Source: Perilla frutescens
Taxonomy: Eukaryota; Streptophyta; Magnoliopsida; Lamiales; Lamiaceae
DNA length: 64,000 nt
NCBI GenBank assembly: GCA_026008535.1
Contig: BRKX01000012.1
Span: 26,813,848 to 26,877,847 of the forward strand
Direction: 5' to 3'
Within the stretch, counting starts at the first letter, position 1; each line of letters opens with the position of its first letter. The position numbers and the translations under genes were made by a program. The notes under the pieces are model-generated. The model had not been told where the DNA came from, searched no databases, and saw only the letters and a list, made by a program, of their open reading frames with translations. Below are positions 48,001-59,059 of the stretch, piece after piece.

Positions 48001-49287
48001 CTCGTTCCCTTTCTGTTATAGAAGAATTCATTCTAGTGCTCACGCTCAGAGTCTGGACTTGTGTTAAAAAAAACCTCATCATTGAATCATGACATTCTCC
48101 CCCCTTCTCCTCGAGCAGAATTTGGAACTAATCTACATCTCTATTCGTTAAAATGTAAAAACATAAGTTAAAAATAGCTCAAGACTAATAAAATGTTAAT
48201 TTTATTGGCTGGGAATCTGGGATTCGGATTCGCTGCCTGACTAGCCCATAGTGATTTCTTCAACATTAATTAGTGATCATTTGAACTGCCTAATTTCGTA
48301 TCTTTTGTGATTATTCAGGAGTCCAGCGAGCGGCTTGCTCTAGGTGAAGTTTTTGGAATAAAATCACCAGAAAAAAAGGTAAGGTCAAATCTGTAGTTCC
48401 TTATTCTATATTGCTTCCCAAATTTGTAAATTGCTTGTATAGTAAGTTTTTGAATTGAATTGCCAATGTGGAAACTAATTGGCCAATCTAATTCATAACG
48501 ATTTATTATTTTGCAAGTGCAGGTTGCTTTTGATATCCCAACTCACATACATGTCAAGGAAGATGGACCTCAGAGAAGGTATCGTTTTGCCTAATTAACA
48601 TTGCAGACACTCATAATTGGTTTTACATAAAACAAAATCCTCTAAATTATTCCTGAAATAAGAATCCTCGCTTTATGATGTTTTTATTCAAATCCCTCGT
48701 ATCCAGATGTCCCTCAAGATTTCGATAGCAAGTACTGTGCAGTCTTACTGTGTCTTCATGCTTTATTTTCTGTTGCCATTTCAGCTTGCTCTGTGTAGAG
48801 ACAGCAGATCGTCCAGGACTCCTATTAGAGATGATGAAAATCATGGCGGATATCAATATAAGCGTTGAATCCGCTGAGATAGAAACAGAAGTAATAATCT
48901 CTCGTCACACTGTCACAATTTGCCACATCACTTACCGTTACCATTAGCAACATTGGAATAACACGATTTATGTGACCATTTAGGGGCTCGTGGCCAAGGA
49001 CAAGTTTCATGTCAGTTACGGAGGTGCTGCATTGAACAGTTCGTTGTCTCAGGTACTCGAACGCAATGATCTTGTCACTGATATGCTTTGGCCTTTTTTT
49101 CTTCTTTTTTATCTTCCATATTGTTCAGGAGTTACTAAATGAAACCATGAATCGTGATAAACTGTTTCTGTAGTCAATCTCTCTCTCTCTCTCTCTCTCT
49201 CTCTAAAGCAATCCTTTATCGCAGGTTCTTGTGAATTGCCTGCGTTACTACCTTCGGACGCCAGAGACAGAAGACGATAGCTACTAG
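45035..49287 (+). CDS. ACR11: ACT domain-containing protein ACR11, chloroplastic
   Basis: Ten exons join in frame to 286 residues: 45035-45177, 45504-45564, 46607-46729, 47219-47313, 47881-47965, 48319-48378, 48523-48578, 48785-48890, 48984-49052, 49225-49287. The first 65 or so residues are Ser/Ala-rich without acidic runs, a plastid transit peptide. Two ACT domains follow: the first from PIVLIDQDSDPDATIVQVSFGD through TRLATGHKVEDPD, the second from SLLCVETADRPGLLLEMMKI to the end (VLVNCLRYYLRTPETEDDSY). The family lacks a catalytic domain; Arabidopsis ACR11 is reported to act on plastid GS2/Fd-GOGAT nitrogen assimilation. At exon 4 the donor TT|GTAAGG was preferred over a GT three bases earlier because it restores the conserved ITRL. 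Intron 4 has a 15-G run; intron 9 a CT repeat. Confidence 0.95.
47807..47821 (+). repeat. 15-bp guanine homopolymer in ACR11 intron 4
   Basis: Uninterrupted G run about 60 nt before exon 5; length is likely unstable between individuals or in the assembly. Confidence 0.85.
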
Positions 49288-50264
49288 AAGAACTACTACA
49301 CCTAAAAACGTGTACATTATCTCCTGTTACATGCAAGAAAATGCTTATGATGAAAACATAAACCTCTTGCTCCACTGATTATTGTGTCTGAATAATCAGA
49401 ACAACTACTATAACACTCATGGGAGAAAGAGATGATATGTAACTTTTTATTATTACCAGCTTCAACCTTATTGGAACCGTACGTATTGGAACCTGTAATG
49501 CAGGTAACATGTCGAATTTGTCGAAACAAATTTGCAGTTCTTCATCCGCCTCTTCTTCAAGCTTCTTCAATTTATGATTTTACCTGTGAATCGTTTTTTT
49601 ATGGATCATAAGAATACGCACACAAATGCAAGATATGCACATTGATCGACTTCTGAACTTAACGGGTTTCTCTCTACCTTATGCTAACAACATAAATTTT
49701 TCCAATTGATTTTATACAATATATTTTGTTAAGTTCTAAAATCTCAATTATTCGATATGATGAGTGGAGGGACTGCTATCTCTCTCAGTCGGTAGATGAA
49801 GTTCCTGTGATCCATTCAGATGAGCTGGGGGTGAGAATTTACACACAATATTGCTTCGAAGAGCACCAAAAATGAACATTAAAATACTGAAAAAGTTCAA
49901 TAATCTGGCATTCATGCGGCCTTACCAGGATTGCTAGTTGTTGCCACCTTATGCTAGTTGTGTATCTTTGTCTTTAAGCAAAGTGCTCTATTTTGCAGCT
50001 CAATCCACCTCCCCGCTTTTTTTATTTTATTTTTGGAGTGTAACTAAATATCTTCAGATAAAGACAACTACCTTTTCTAAGTTAAAGTCAATAATTATGT
50101 AAACAAACCTCTGCAGATGGAGTTGGTGTTAAGAAACTGACAATAAATTTAATGAACAAGAATACTAGTCTTAAAGCCATAGTTATCAGCGGAACTAGTA
50201 TTTAGGGAGGTTCTGTGTATTCACATAGGATTTACTATCCAAAATAGATTATTTTTTTGCAAAG
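49288..50264. other. ACR11 3' UTR and germin-like promoter region
   Basis: No further gene seen. A TATA-like element was not assigned. Confidence 0.4.
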
Positions 50265-50891
50265 ATGTTCTTAAAAATGACAGCATTGCTTGTTCTTCTT
50301 CTCCTACACATATGTTTAGTCACAGCTTCTGACTCAGATCCATTGCAAGATTTCTGCATCCCATCCCTCCTGGTCTCCTGCAAGAATTCATCCCTTGTAA
50401 CGGTGGATGACTTTGTGTTTTATGGCATAAAACTCCCTGCAGACTCAAGCAAAACAGGATTCTCATCCATTCCAGTTAGTGCAAGTGTGTTCCCTGGCCT
50501 GAACACATTAGGCATGTCGTTTGTTCGTGCTGACTTTGAGGCCGGTGGCATCAACGCACCACATTATCATCCACGAGCAACTGAGGTAGCGTTCGTGCTG
50601 GAAGGCAGGATTTATTCTGGCTTTGTTGATTCACAAAACCGCGTTTTTGCTAAGGTTCTTGAGAAGGGGGAGGTGATGGTGTTCCCTAAAGGCCTGCTGC
50701 ATTTCCAGATGAATGTAGGCGACGAGCCTGCTACTATTCTTGGGAGTTTTAACAGCCAGAATCCAGGCTTGGTGAGAATCCCATCTGCTGTGTTTGGATC
50801 ACCCATTAAAGATGAGCTTTTGGAAAAGGTTTTTGGATTCAATGATAAGGAATTGGCTAAGTTGAGGAAGAAATTTCTTCCTAAGGTATAG
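50265..50891 (+). CDS. Germin-like protein (cupin), apoplastic
   Basis: Single exon of 208 residues, the usual germin-like length. A hydrophobic signal peptide (about residues 1-21) precedes DPLQDFCIP. Cupin box 1 is APHYHPRATEVAFVLEG with metal ligands His100, His102 and Glu107; box 2 is FPKGLLHFQMNVG with His146. All four Mn ligands are present. The N-terminal cysteine pair is C31 and C39, closer together than in many germins. Family members form oligomers in the cell wall; some have oxalate oxidase or superoxide dismutase activity, but enzyme activity cannot be told from sequence. The second ATG (residue 5) could also start translation. The closest subfamily by memory has the FYGIKLP motif (GLP9-like). 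Confidence 0.93.
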   Translation: MFLKMTALLVLLLLHICLVTASDSDPLQDFCIPSLLVSCKNSSLVTVDDFVFYGIKLPADSSKTGFSSIPVSASVFPGLNTLGMSFVRADFEAGGINAPHYHPRATEVAFVLEGRIYSGFVDSQNRVFAKVLEKGEVMVFPKGLLHFQMNVGDEPATILGSFNSQNPGLVRIPSAVFGSPIKDELLEKVFGFNDKELAKLRKKFLPKV

Positions 50892-52623
50892 CACATTCCT
50901 ATTTATTTCTGTCTCCAGTGTTAAATCATGAAATTTCTTTGTATAAAATTGATCATTGCCATTTATTAAGGAATCAAGTTCAGGTTATTTAAGGTTAAGA
51001 ATTCTTCTTCTTTAATCACTATTACCGTATGACGAGATGATATTATCCCTCATTCGGGGTGTGTATTTTATCTCGTATTTTGCTATCACCGGTGCATACC
51101 AAGACCAGCATCTTTAGCTGCTGAGTTTGTTCTGACCTATGTATGATATAAACTGTTAAGATTGGTAAAAAAAATTTCAAATAGTGAATAATTGAAAGCT
51201 TAAAGGATAAAGAAAATGATGAGGAAAGAGTGATTGCACACACTGTCTTTACAGAAAAAGCACTGTAATTTTGGGGAACACTAAGTCAAAAAAAAAAAAA
51301 ACAATCACCTTTTCAACAAACAAAACTAATCCACTCCGTAAGAAAAAGTAAGAGGAAATGCCTTTTTATCATGATTGTTAGGTAGCTTGAGTAATAATAT
51401 ACACGTAGTTCCCAACTAAAACTCTCATATTTATTTTAGTTTTGTTGGGGGGAATATTTATTTTAGATTTAGTATAAAGAGTTCATATAAAAATAATCAT
51501 ATATAATGCCAAATATATTCGAGATTATTTGTGGCTTGACCATTAAATATATGAATTTTGAATTACTCCCCCCTTTTGTTATCCAAAAAATGATGTTCAT
51601 CAAACAAAATGAATAGTAATGTGGGTTAATCATTAAATCCATTTGATGCTCTTTAAAAGTGGGGTAGGATAGAAGTAAGAAAATCCTTTTAAAATTGGAA
51701 GGAAGGAATTACTGCTCATGAACATGAATCTTTATTGTTACAAGAAGCCTTGACTAAATCAGGATTAAAGCAAAGTGGTAACAATCATGGAAGAGTGCAA
51801 TGCAAATAAAAGGCTGTCCTAATTATGGCAAAGCCATCATGTATTGTTCAGACACCATGATTTTACAATTGGGATGACTTGTAAAGTTACAAACAAGAAC
51901 CAATGTCTTCCTTCATCGAATCCAGCTTGAAATTTCGTGTTTTGCTCGTATAAATATTTTGGGATGATTAAATCAAGATTTTTTAGATCGAAACACAACA
52001 AGAAACCAAAGGTCTCCTTTTTTCTCCAAATTAATAAAATGGCACCAAGGGTAAATTGGTCTTTTTGCCCTTTTAAATAGAACTAGGGTTAGTACTTAGT
52101 ATTCCTTGTGCATTGGCTTTCCCTTTTTGACTCATCCACAATTTATAATCCTTGTTGTAAAATGACAGAGAGAATGCCCTATAGTGATCACACTGGATAA
52201 AAACTAATCACAAGAATAAAAAAATGTCACAATGAGACTCTCTATTTCAAATAACATTTGGTCCCGTAATTCTGAATTACCAATATGTATCACGTGTATA
52301 AAATGACATCATCAATATACACGTAACATACATCGTTGACGTTGAAATCAAACCTAAACATCACTTGTGAAAGAGAAATGCGACTGAAGAAATGCAAGTC
52401 AAGTAGCTGCAATGCAAATGAGCAGAACATCTAGACATCACATTTTTACAAGAGATCAAACATCATCAATTGACATCACATTCACTGCACATGATGTCTC
52501 TGATAACTAAAATAGTACATAGTTTCCAAATGAACTCAACACTAGACAAACTCAACTTAGGATTTGCTACTACAGATATTTTGTTACTACATTAGCAACA
52601 ACAAACCTTAAATTATTCATAAC
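50892..52623. other. Intergenic, no feature recognised
   Basis: 1.7 kb of AT-rich sequence between the germin-like and TBL genes. No coding frame, repeat or transposon end that I could support. Confidence 0.4.
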
Positions 52624-54159
52624 TCAAAGCATTGCATTCAACATTTCATTCCATGTATCAGGCACCCCAGGCAGACACCAATGGCTACAATCAGAGTTGT
52701 GATCCTTCAACTGCTGGTTGTTCTTTTCACCCGATGCTCGGGCATAGACCGATGGATGACCATCTCGTCTAAAAGCTGACAACGTTGTTATATCTTGGAC
52801 ATACACTGGAAACTCCATATTCCTCAGAACCTTCTGCAGAACCACCATTTGTTCCGGAACATGAGGCCTGCTGAAATATTTCATTGGTTCCTTCTGGTTG
52901 TTGCATTTCCAACCATTTTCTCTGCAGAAACAAGAACATATATCAAGATTTCGATTATTTTAAGGAATCTTTAGCTTAGCAGTTAATTATTACCTGTTAT
53001 GTCTAGGTGACATGCTTCTGAAAAAGACTTTAGTTCTTCTGGGATCAAGATTTAGATCAATCCATTTAGCCCATGTTGTAAGTCCTTTCTCATAAGCAAC
53101 TGCTGCATTTATGTTTTTGTATACATTATTTCCCTCCATAACAAAATCCCATCTGCAAGAAATGTTGATCAATCATCATCATCACGCAATAAACTCACTA
53201 AAAACTGCTACAAACGCGTGGAATTAAGAAGAAACGGATGATCATACGAGCTCCATTTATCCGAGTGAGTCCACCAATGAGCAGAATCAAACACAAGGGT
53301 GTCTACACCTCTCCAGTACTTGGCATTTTCTTCAATCAAATCTAGATGCAATACTCTCTTGCTATCAGCCTCTCTTCTCAGCTCCACCAAGAAAGGAGCC
53401 CAACAAAACTCAATCGACATCTCAAAATCCTGCAACAAATGGTTGAGCAATGAGCGAGCTCATTCTTGATCATGCAAAACAGAGAAAACTTAAAATTTTG
53501 ATCAGTTATCAACTTATCAATCTGCACAACTCACTAAAGCTAGAAAGGCCATTGTAGGGCCGTTGTAGATCACTGTTTTTCGGGCAGTTGGAACGACGGA
53601 TTGAACCAAGCAAACGAGAGACTCCCATTGGTTCCTCATTATAGAATCACCTACTAGCATGATCCTTTTTCTTCTCATTCTTCCAAGAAATTCCAATGCA
53701 TCAAACCTGCATTGTCAAATCATATAATCATTAATGAAACATACATGGTATTCTTGAATCCTAGTACATTCCAAAATATTGATCATGATGATTTTGTAAT
53801 AAGGCAGCATCAGTTAGTCCAATGTACCTAGGAATTGAGCAGCCATCAGGCTTCCACCTCCACTTCTCGTAGTCGGAATCGGGCCGTCCGTTCTTCTGGC
53901 ACGTGACGGCACTGCTGAGGTAAGGGCAAGTGGCATCATAGAGAGGGTAGGTTTGATCATAAACCCATTTTCCTTTGCTGAAATCACAGCTTCTGAGTGA
54001 TGAATGCCTGCTTTGAACCATGGAAATCTCATCATCTTTGTCATCTAGCCACTGCAGCTCTTCCTGATCATATGTAGCTGATATGATGTGAGAGAAGCAG
54101 AAGGAAACAGCAAAGATGAGAGAGAGAAACAAGTGGCTATTGGTCTGAAAATCTGCCAT
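52624..54159 (-). CDS. Trichome birefringence-like protein (TBL, PC-esterase family)
   Basis: Five exons join in frame to 380 residues: 54159-53828, 53706-53535, 53429-53248, 53152-52994, 52921-52624. TBL proteins are Golgi type II membrane proteins that O-acetylate cell-wall polysaccharides (xylan, mannan, pectin, depending on member). A single hydrophobic segment near residues 10-28 serves as signal-anchor. The PMR5N/TBL domain (SCDFSKGKWVYDQTYPLY, then CQKNGRPDSDYEKWRWKP) is followed by the esterase motif GDSI at residues 130-133 and the C-terminal DxxH motif DCSHWCLPGVPDTWNEML with Asp359 and His362. Both catalytic motifs are intact. The sequence recalls the TBL36-38 group; the acceptor polysaccharide cannot be told. 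Confidence 0.93.
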
Positions 54160-54523
54160 TTTCAGACAAAAGAAACCTTGGTGTGAACAATGTGTGTGTG
54201 TGTCATGTTTATATGTTTGAAAGTAGATAAGAAATGTGCTACTTTAATCTTGGCTTGAGTTGCGGTAAATGGGCCATGTCACACTCATTGCTTTGACTTG
54301 TTACTCAAATATATGCAAATAAAAAATAATAATCCTAAATTGGAGTAACACAAAACTGTCTTTTAATTTATGCTTGTTTTACTTTTATTGGATTTTCATT
54401 GTTATTTCCACTCGAAATGGTGCATTTCTTAGAGAGCCATTCTGAAATGGAAACCAGAGTTTTCATCAAGTGTTTTCTCAGATTGATGTATTTTATGTAC
54501 AATTTGTGATAAAAAAAAAGGAG

Positions 54524-54603
<80 letters not shown>

Positions 54604-54913
54604 CTGGAAATAGTGCATTTTTTAGCTAGTACATGATTAAAAATTTACCCTCCTTTTCTTTTGCAATCTTTCCAGGTTGGTAATTTAATATATATTTTTT
54701 TTTCAAAAAATAAGATTTTCTTCAAATTTTCCCCAACTTTGGGCCTACTTCTTGAAATAATTAACCGTGATTTTCGGGCTCATGGGCCATGGAAAAGTAT
54801 AGTTGGCATTGGGCGTAACCTTTTTTTTAGCTTATTCCTTTTTTTTCCTTCTTTAAATCCCCTTCCATAACCTTTTTTATTTTAATTATAAACTATAAAC
54901 ACATGAAATTACA
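54160..54913. other. TBL promoter side and intergenic DNA
   Basis: No gene. A TG repeat near 54191-54203 lies in the TBL 5' region; the AAT microsatellite is listed separately. Confidence 0.4.
54524..54603. repeat. ATA/AAT trinucleotide microsatellite
   Basis: About 26 uninterrupted copies of a TAA-type triplet. Confidence 0.95.
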
Positions 54914-55247
54914 CAATACAAACTGAAGGTTTTTATTATTATTATTATTATTATTTTAATATTCAGAATGGCTCAACACATCAATATGCTGATCTCAGGA
55001 CAACTAATACGGGATTAATCAAAACTGAAAGAAAATTTTCAGCTACACATGTCCAGTAGCAATTTGAATGCCACCAACATGTACCAAAATTCATGTACAA
55101 AATTTAGTGGTCATGACAAATGTTTTAGAGAAACAATCTGCATATTGTTTCAAGCAAAACAATATGCAGATTGAATAAATAATAATAAAAACCTTCAGTT
55201 TGTATACTATAACGAAAATTAAGTTTTTATTATTATTTATTCAATCT
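54914..55247. repeat. Nested inverted repeats holding a reversed copy of COX15 intron 2
   Basis: 54959-55164 is a near-identical reverse complement of 56653-56856, the intron 2 end of the downstream COX15 gene. It lies between inverted arms ATACAAACTGAAGGTTTTTA (54917 onward) and the complement (to 55205). A 17-bp perfect hairpin (55134-55150 with 55157-55173) and a 25-bp perfect hairpin (55168-55192 with 55223-55247) overlap it. No protein coding. Confidence 0.9.
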
Positions 55248-55358
55248 CGAATTTTATTGAGGAAACTATTTAATTTAATATTAATTAACGGATAGTTTGA
55301 TTTTTGCAGATATAGTTCCACATATTCACTACTCAAATGTCAAATCGGAGTTTCTACC

Positions 55359-58273
55359 ATGATTGAAAGCAGATTGATTTTACTTCTGAGGAAAAGCAAA
55401 TCCCTAACCCCCAAATTTTCTGCATCAAATTTGTGCAAATGGAAATCATTTTCCACTCCTTCAACCCAATCCCAATCAAGACTTTATTCTTCAAGATTTA
55501 TTCCTTCTGCCAAAACCCCAATCACAAGAACCTTCATTGGTTTGAGGTCGTTGCTTCAAGATAGTTTTAAGGTATTCGAATGTTTTGGTCCTCTTTCGAT
55601 GTTGTAATTATTTTAAATGTTCATTTTTTAAGTTACACTACACAAACATATACTCTAATTATATGTTTAAACATCTGAAATTCGGAGAAGTGAGCTGAAA
55701 AGTTATGTCAGTAATCAGTCCGTGAGTTAAAAAAAAAAAAAGAACTTGTTTTAGTTTGTAATTTGTTCATAGTGTTTGTTTGGTTCATGTAAGGTTATTT
55801 GTTTCCGAGGTCGTGTAGGTGTGCTATAACATTTGTTTTTGTTTCATTTGATTTGTATATGTATTGGAGTTTTGCATTTCATGAATTTCTTATTGCTGGT
55901 GTGTGTTTTATCATAGCATGTTTTGGAATGGTCAATCTAGAATACTGAATGCAGTATGCTATGTTCTATTCAGATAGATTCTAACACTCGTAATGTTTGC
56001 CGATTTTAACACATTTGCAATAAATTACGTTTAGTTTTATGTACGCCCTTATGTTCATTGATATCCTGCATACTGATATTATGATTTATGACTAGATGAG
56101 AACTTTAACATATGCCATGCAGCCTCATTTTATATTTTTTTTTATGTTTTTGTTTGCTCTGAATTCATATCATTGATAAATTATCCACTCCTTTTTAGAA
56201 TCTGACCTTGAATTCATTTCTAAACTAGAACATAACCCTTAAATAGAATTCTTATTCTCTTTCCAGAACTTCCGAAATCCCTCATTCAGGAATTTATCTA
56301 CTACAACACCTGTGAAAACTACAGAAGGATTGAAGCTTCTTGTCACTGCTGGGCCCAATGCTCAGGAAGCAGTTGGTCTTTGGCTTTTTGTATCTGCAGC
56401 TTGGGTGTACAGCATGGTGGTTCTTGGTGGCATCACACGACTGACTAGTTCTGGCCTTCCTATGACTGACTGGAAATTCACCGGCCGTATTCCTCTCTCG
56501 AATGACGATTGGTTGATAGAATTTGAAAAATATAAGCAATCCCATGAGTACAAACGGTAATTCAAGTCACTGAATTCAATTTGTTCTTGATTGATCTGTC
56601 ACTATTACTCTGCATTATTTAGGAATTAGGATTTTTTACTTCAAGATTCACCTGTTTTGCTTAAAACAATATGCAGATTGTTTCTCTAAAACATTTGTCA
56701 TGACCACTAAATTTTGTACATGAATTTTGGTACGTGTTGGTGGCATTCAAATTGCTACTGGACATGTGTAGCTGAAAATTTTCTTTCAGTTTTGATTAAT
56801 CCCGTATTAGTTGTCCTGAGATCAGCATATTGATGTGTTGAGCCATTCTGAATATTGCAGCATGAATAAAGAGATGAATCTTGACGATTTTAAGCTCATG
56901 TATTGGATGGAGTATGCCCATATTTTGTGGTTCCGGTCATTGGGCGTTATGCTTGGAGTACCTTTTTCATATTTTCTTTCAAAAAGATATATTACACTCC
57001 GCCTGGGACTTAGGCTCTCTGGACTATTTGCTCTCGTTGCTGGGCAGGGACTAGTAGGGTGGTTGACGACCAAGAGTGGTTCAGAGGTAAAAACAAAAGC
57101 AGTAGTTTACGTATTTACATTACTTAAGATATAGCTTTTAAAATAAAATTAATTTCTTTCTCTTAGGAACCCAAGTCTGAGTTTGCTGAACCGAGAGTAA
57201 GTTTTTACCGCCTTGCAGCTCATTTAACTTCAACTTTTGTTGTTTACTCTGGGCTATTTTCGACGGCTCTTTCTGTTGCTATGCCTGAATCACCTGCGGA
57301 ATCTGTAGCCTGGGTTCAACAGGCAGCAAAGGTCAAGCGTCTTGTGCTCCCTGTAAGTTTTATTGTAGGGATCACTGCTATCTCTGGAGCATTTGTGGCT
57401 GAAAATGTAAGTAGATCTTTTCTTTTGTAACTCTAGCTGTGTGTTTTCTGAATGGACTCTAATATATAGTTAAAATATAAGGTGCATTTGATATTTCCAG
57501 GGTCGTGCCTTTAGTGATTCTCCTAGTCCTACAACGAGTGATGGATGGGTTTCAGAGGATATGTTTGTCCTGAAGACTCAAATACAGAATTTCTTTGATA
57601 ATATACCAACACCGCAGGTAGTATTTGGTGTTGAATATAGCCTTTTTTTAGGCATTGAATGATAAGAAAAGTTAGAACACTCACTGCGATCATCATAAGT
57701 TGAAAAATTTGAATGCTCTTTTACTTTTAGAATAACACATTAGCCATACTCCACCAGTGGCCCTACTACTTAGTATGCAAACTCGAAGGTGTTTATGATA
57801 TTCTGCTGCTGACAATATACCTTTCTTCTATATACCAGCTCGTCCATCAAATACTCACTGCTGCATCCTTATTTTGTGTTGGTGGCTTGTGGTGGTCGAT
57901 GAAAAAACTTGACATGCCACCTGCATTACGGACTTTAATAGGAAGCACTACCAGCATTGCTGCAGTTCAGGTACTAAAATCGGCTTCCTTGTGTAGACTC
58001 CATAATGTCCTTTTGGATATTAAGATGAATTTGCACGCGTACACACATGCATTCGTTTTTCTTTTTAATCATCTCGGAGTTTATCTTGTATTTTCTTCCC
58101 TGCAGGTTTTTATGGGGACAGCTCCTCTGTTCTCGGTTGTACCAGCTTCACTAGGCACTCTTAATCAGGCAGGAGCTCTAACACTCCTAACTCTCGCAAT
58201 CTACCTCAACCACATTGTGCGACAACCTTCGTCACTTCTCAGAACTCTTTCTTTTGCAAGTAAAAGAGCCTGA
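55359..58273 (+). CDS. COX15: COX15-like heme A synthase, upstream copy, divergent
   Basis: Seven exons join in frame to 461 residues: 55359-55571, 56267-56556, 56861-57086, 57167-57406, 57501-57617, 57839-57970, 58106-58273. COX15 oxidises heme O to heme A in the inner mitochondrial membrane for cytochrome c oxidase. The basic, Ser-rich first 70 residues suit a mitochondrial presequence; several membrane helices follow. Splice positions and phases equal those of the downstream copy. Three of the four conserved heme-ligand histidines are kept (H188 in MEYAH, H262 in RLAAHLTS, H365 in LVHQIL), but the fourth is Asn426 (GTLNQAGA instead of GTAHQAGA). The MEYxHRMWGR motif is changed to MEYAHILWFR, HRIL to HQIL, and the GNDAGRAFNTFPKMG motif is lost. 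The reading frame is open, so it may have a changed role or be a young relic. Confidence 0.88.
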
Positions 58274-58834
58274 TGGTTTGGGATATGATTTTTAGTGTAA
58301 TTTTTGCCTTGTGCAAGAGTAGTTTTCTCATTTTCTGACTTTCTCATTCATGCAATATGTTTGTTATACCGTGACAGAATAAATAGTAGTCAATATATAC
58401 CAAAAATTCATAAACGGGGTTCGACATTATTATTTGCAGGAAGTTGTTGGCTACATACCTACTTAATTAGAATGCTCTGCTATTTAATCTATTTGTTTAG
58501 TTTGATTAACAGTTTATGTTTGGATAAATTAAAATTGAGGACACGTGATTTAAATATTATCCAATTAAGTTGAATAGGATGGGAGAATTGTTGCTTTTTT
58601 CTTTAAAAAATTGGTTGCTATCTGGAATGAGGGTAGTATTATTACATTACATTATGTAGTAGTCTCTCCGATACCGATCAAATAAATTATGTCTCTCATC
58701 AATCAAACCCACAGAAGTGACAGAACAAGTTCAAAATCTCTAGTAATTATAAAATGAATAGAACTTTTAAGTATATAATAACTACCCAAATATTATATTA
58801 CATTAAAATGCGCTTTATATTTATATGCTTAATC

Positions 58835-58881
<47 letters not shown>

Positions 58882-59059
58882 TTGAAGTTACTCATTTAAT
58901 TGAATAGTTAAATTTCGTCCCAAAACCCACGTAACAACTGACAACTGTGGCGTCTGTCTCAATTTTTAACCATTCAACCCCATCTTCTTCAAAAACCCCT
59001 AAAGCCCCTAAAACCCCATTTCCGAAAAACAGAAGAGGAATTTTTGCTCCGTTTACGCC
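58274..59059. other. Spacer between COX15 copies
   Basis: No gene. Contains a TA microsatellite (58842-58877) and the probable promoter of the downstream copy. Confidence 0.4.
58842..58877. repeat. TA microsatellite
   Basis: About 18 uninterrupted TA dinucleotides. Confidence 0.9.
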
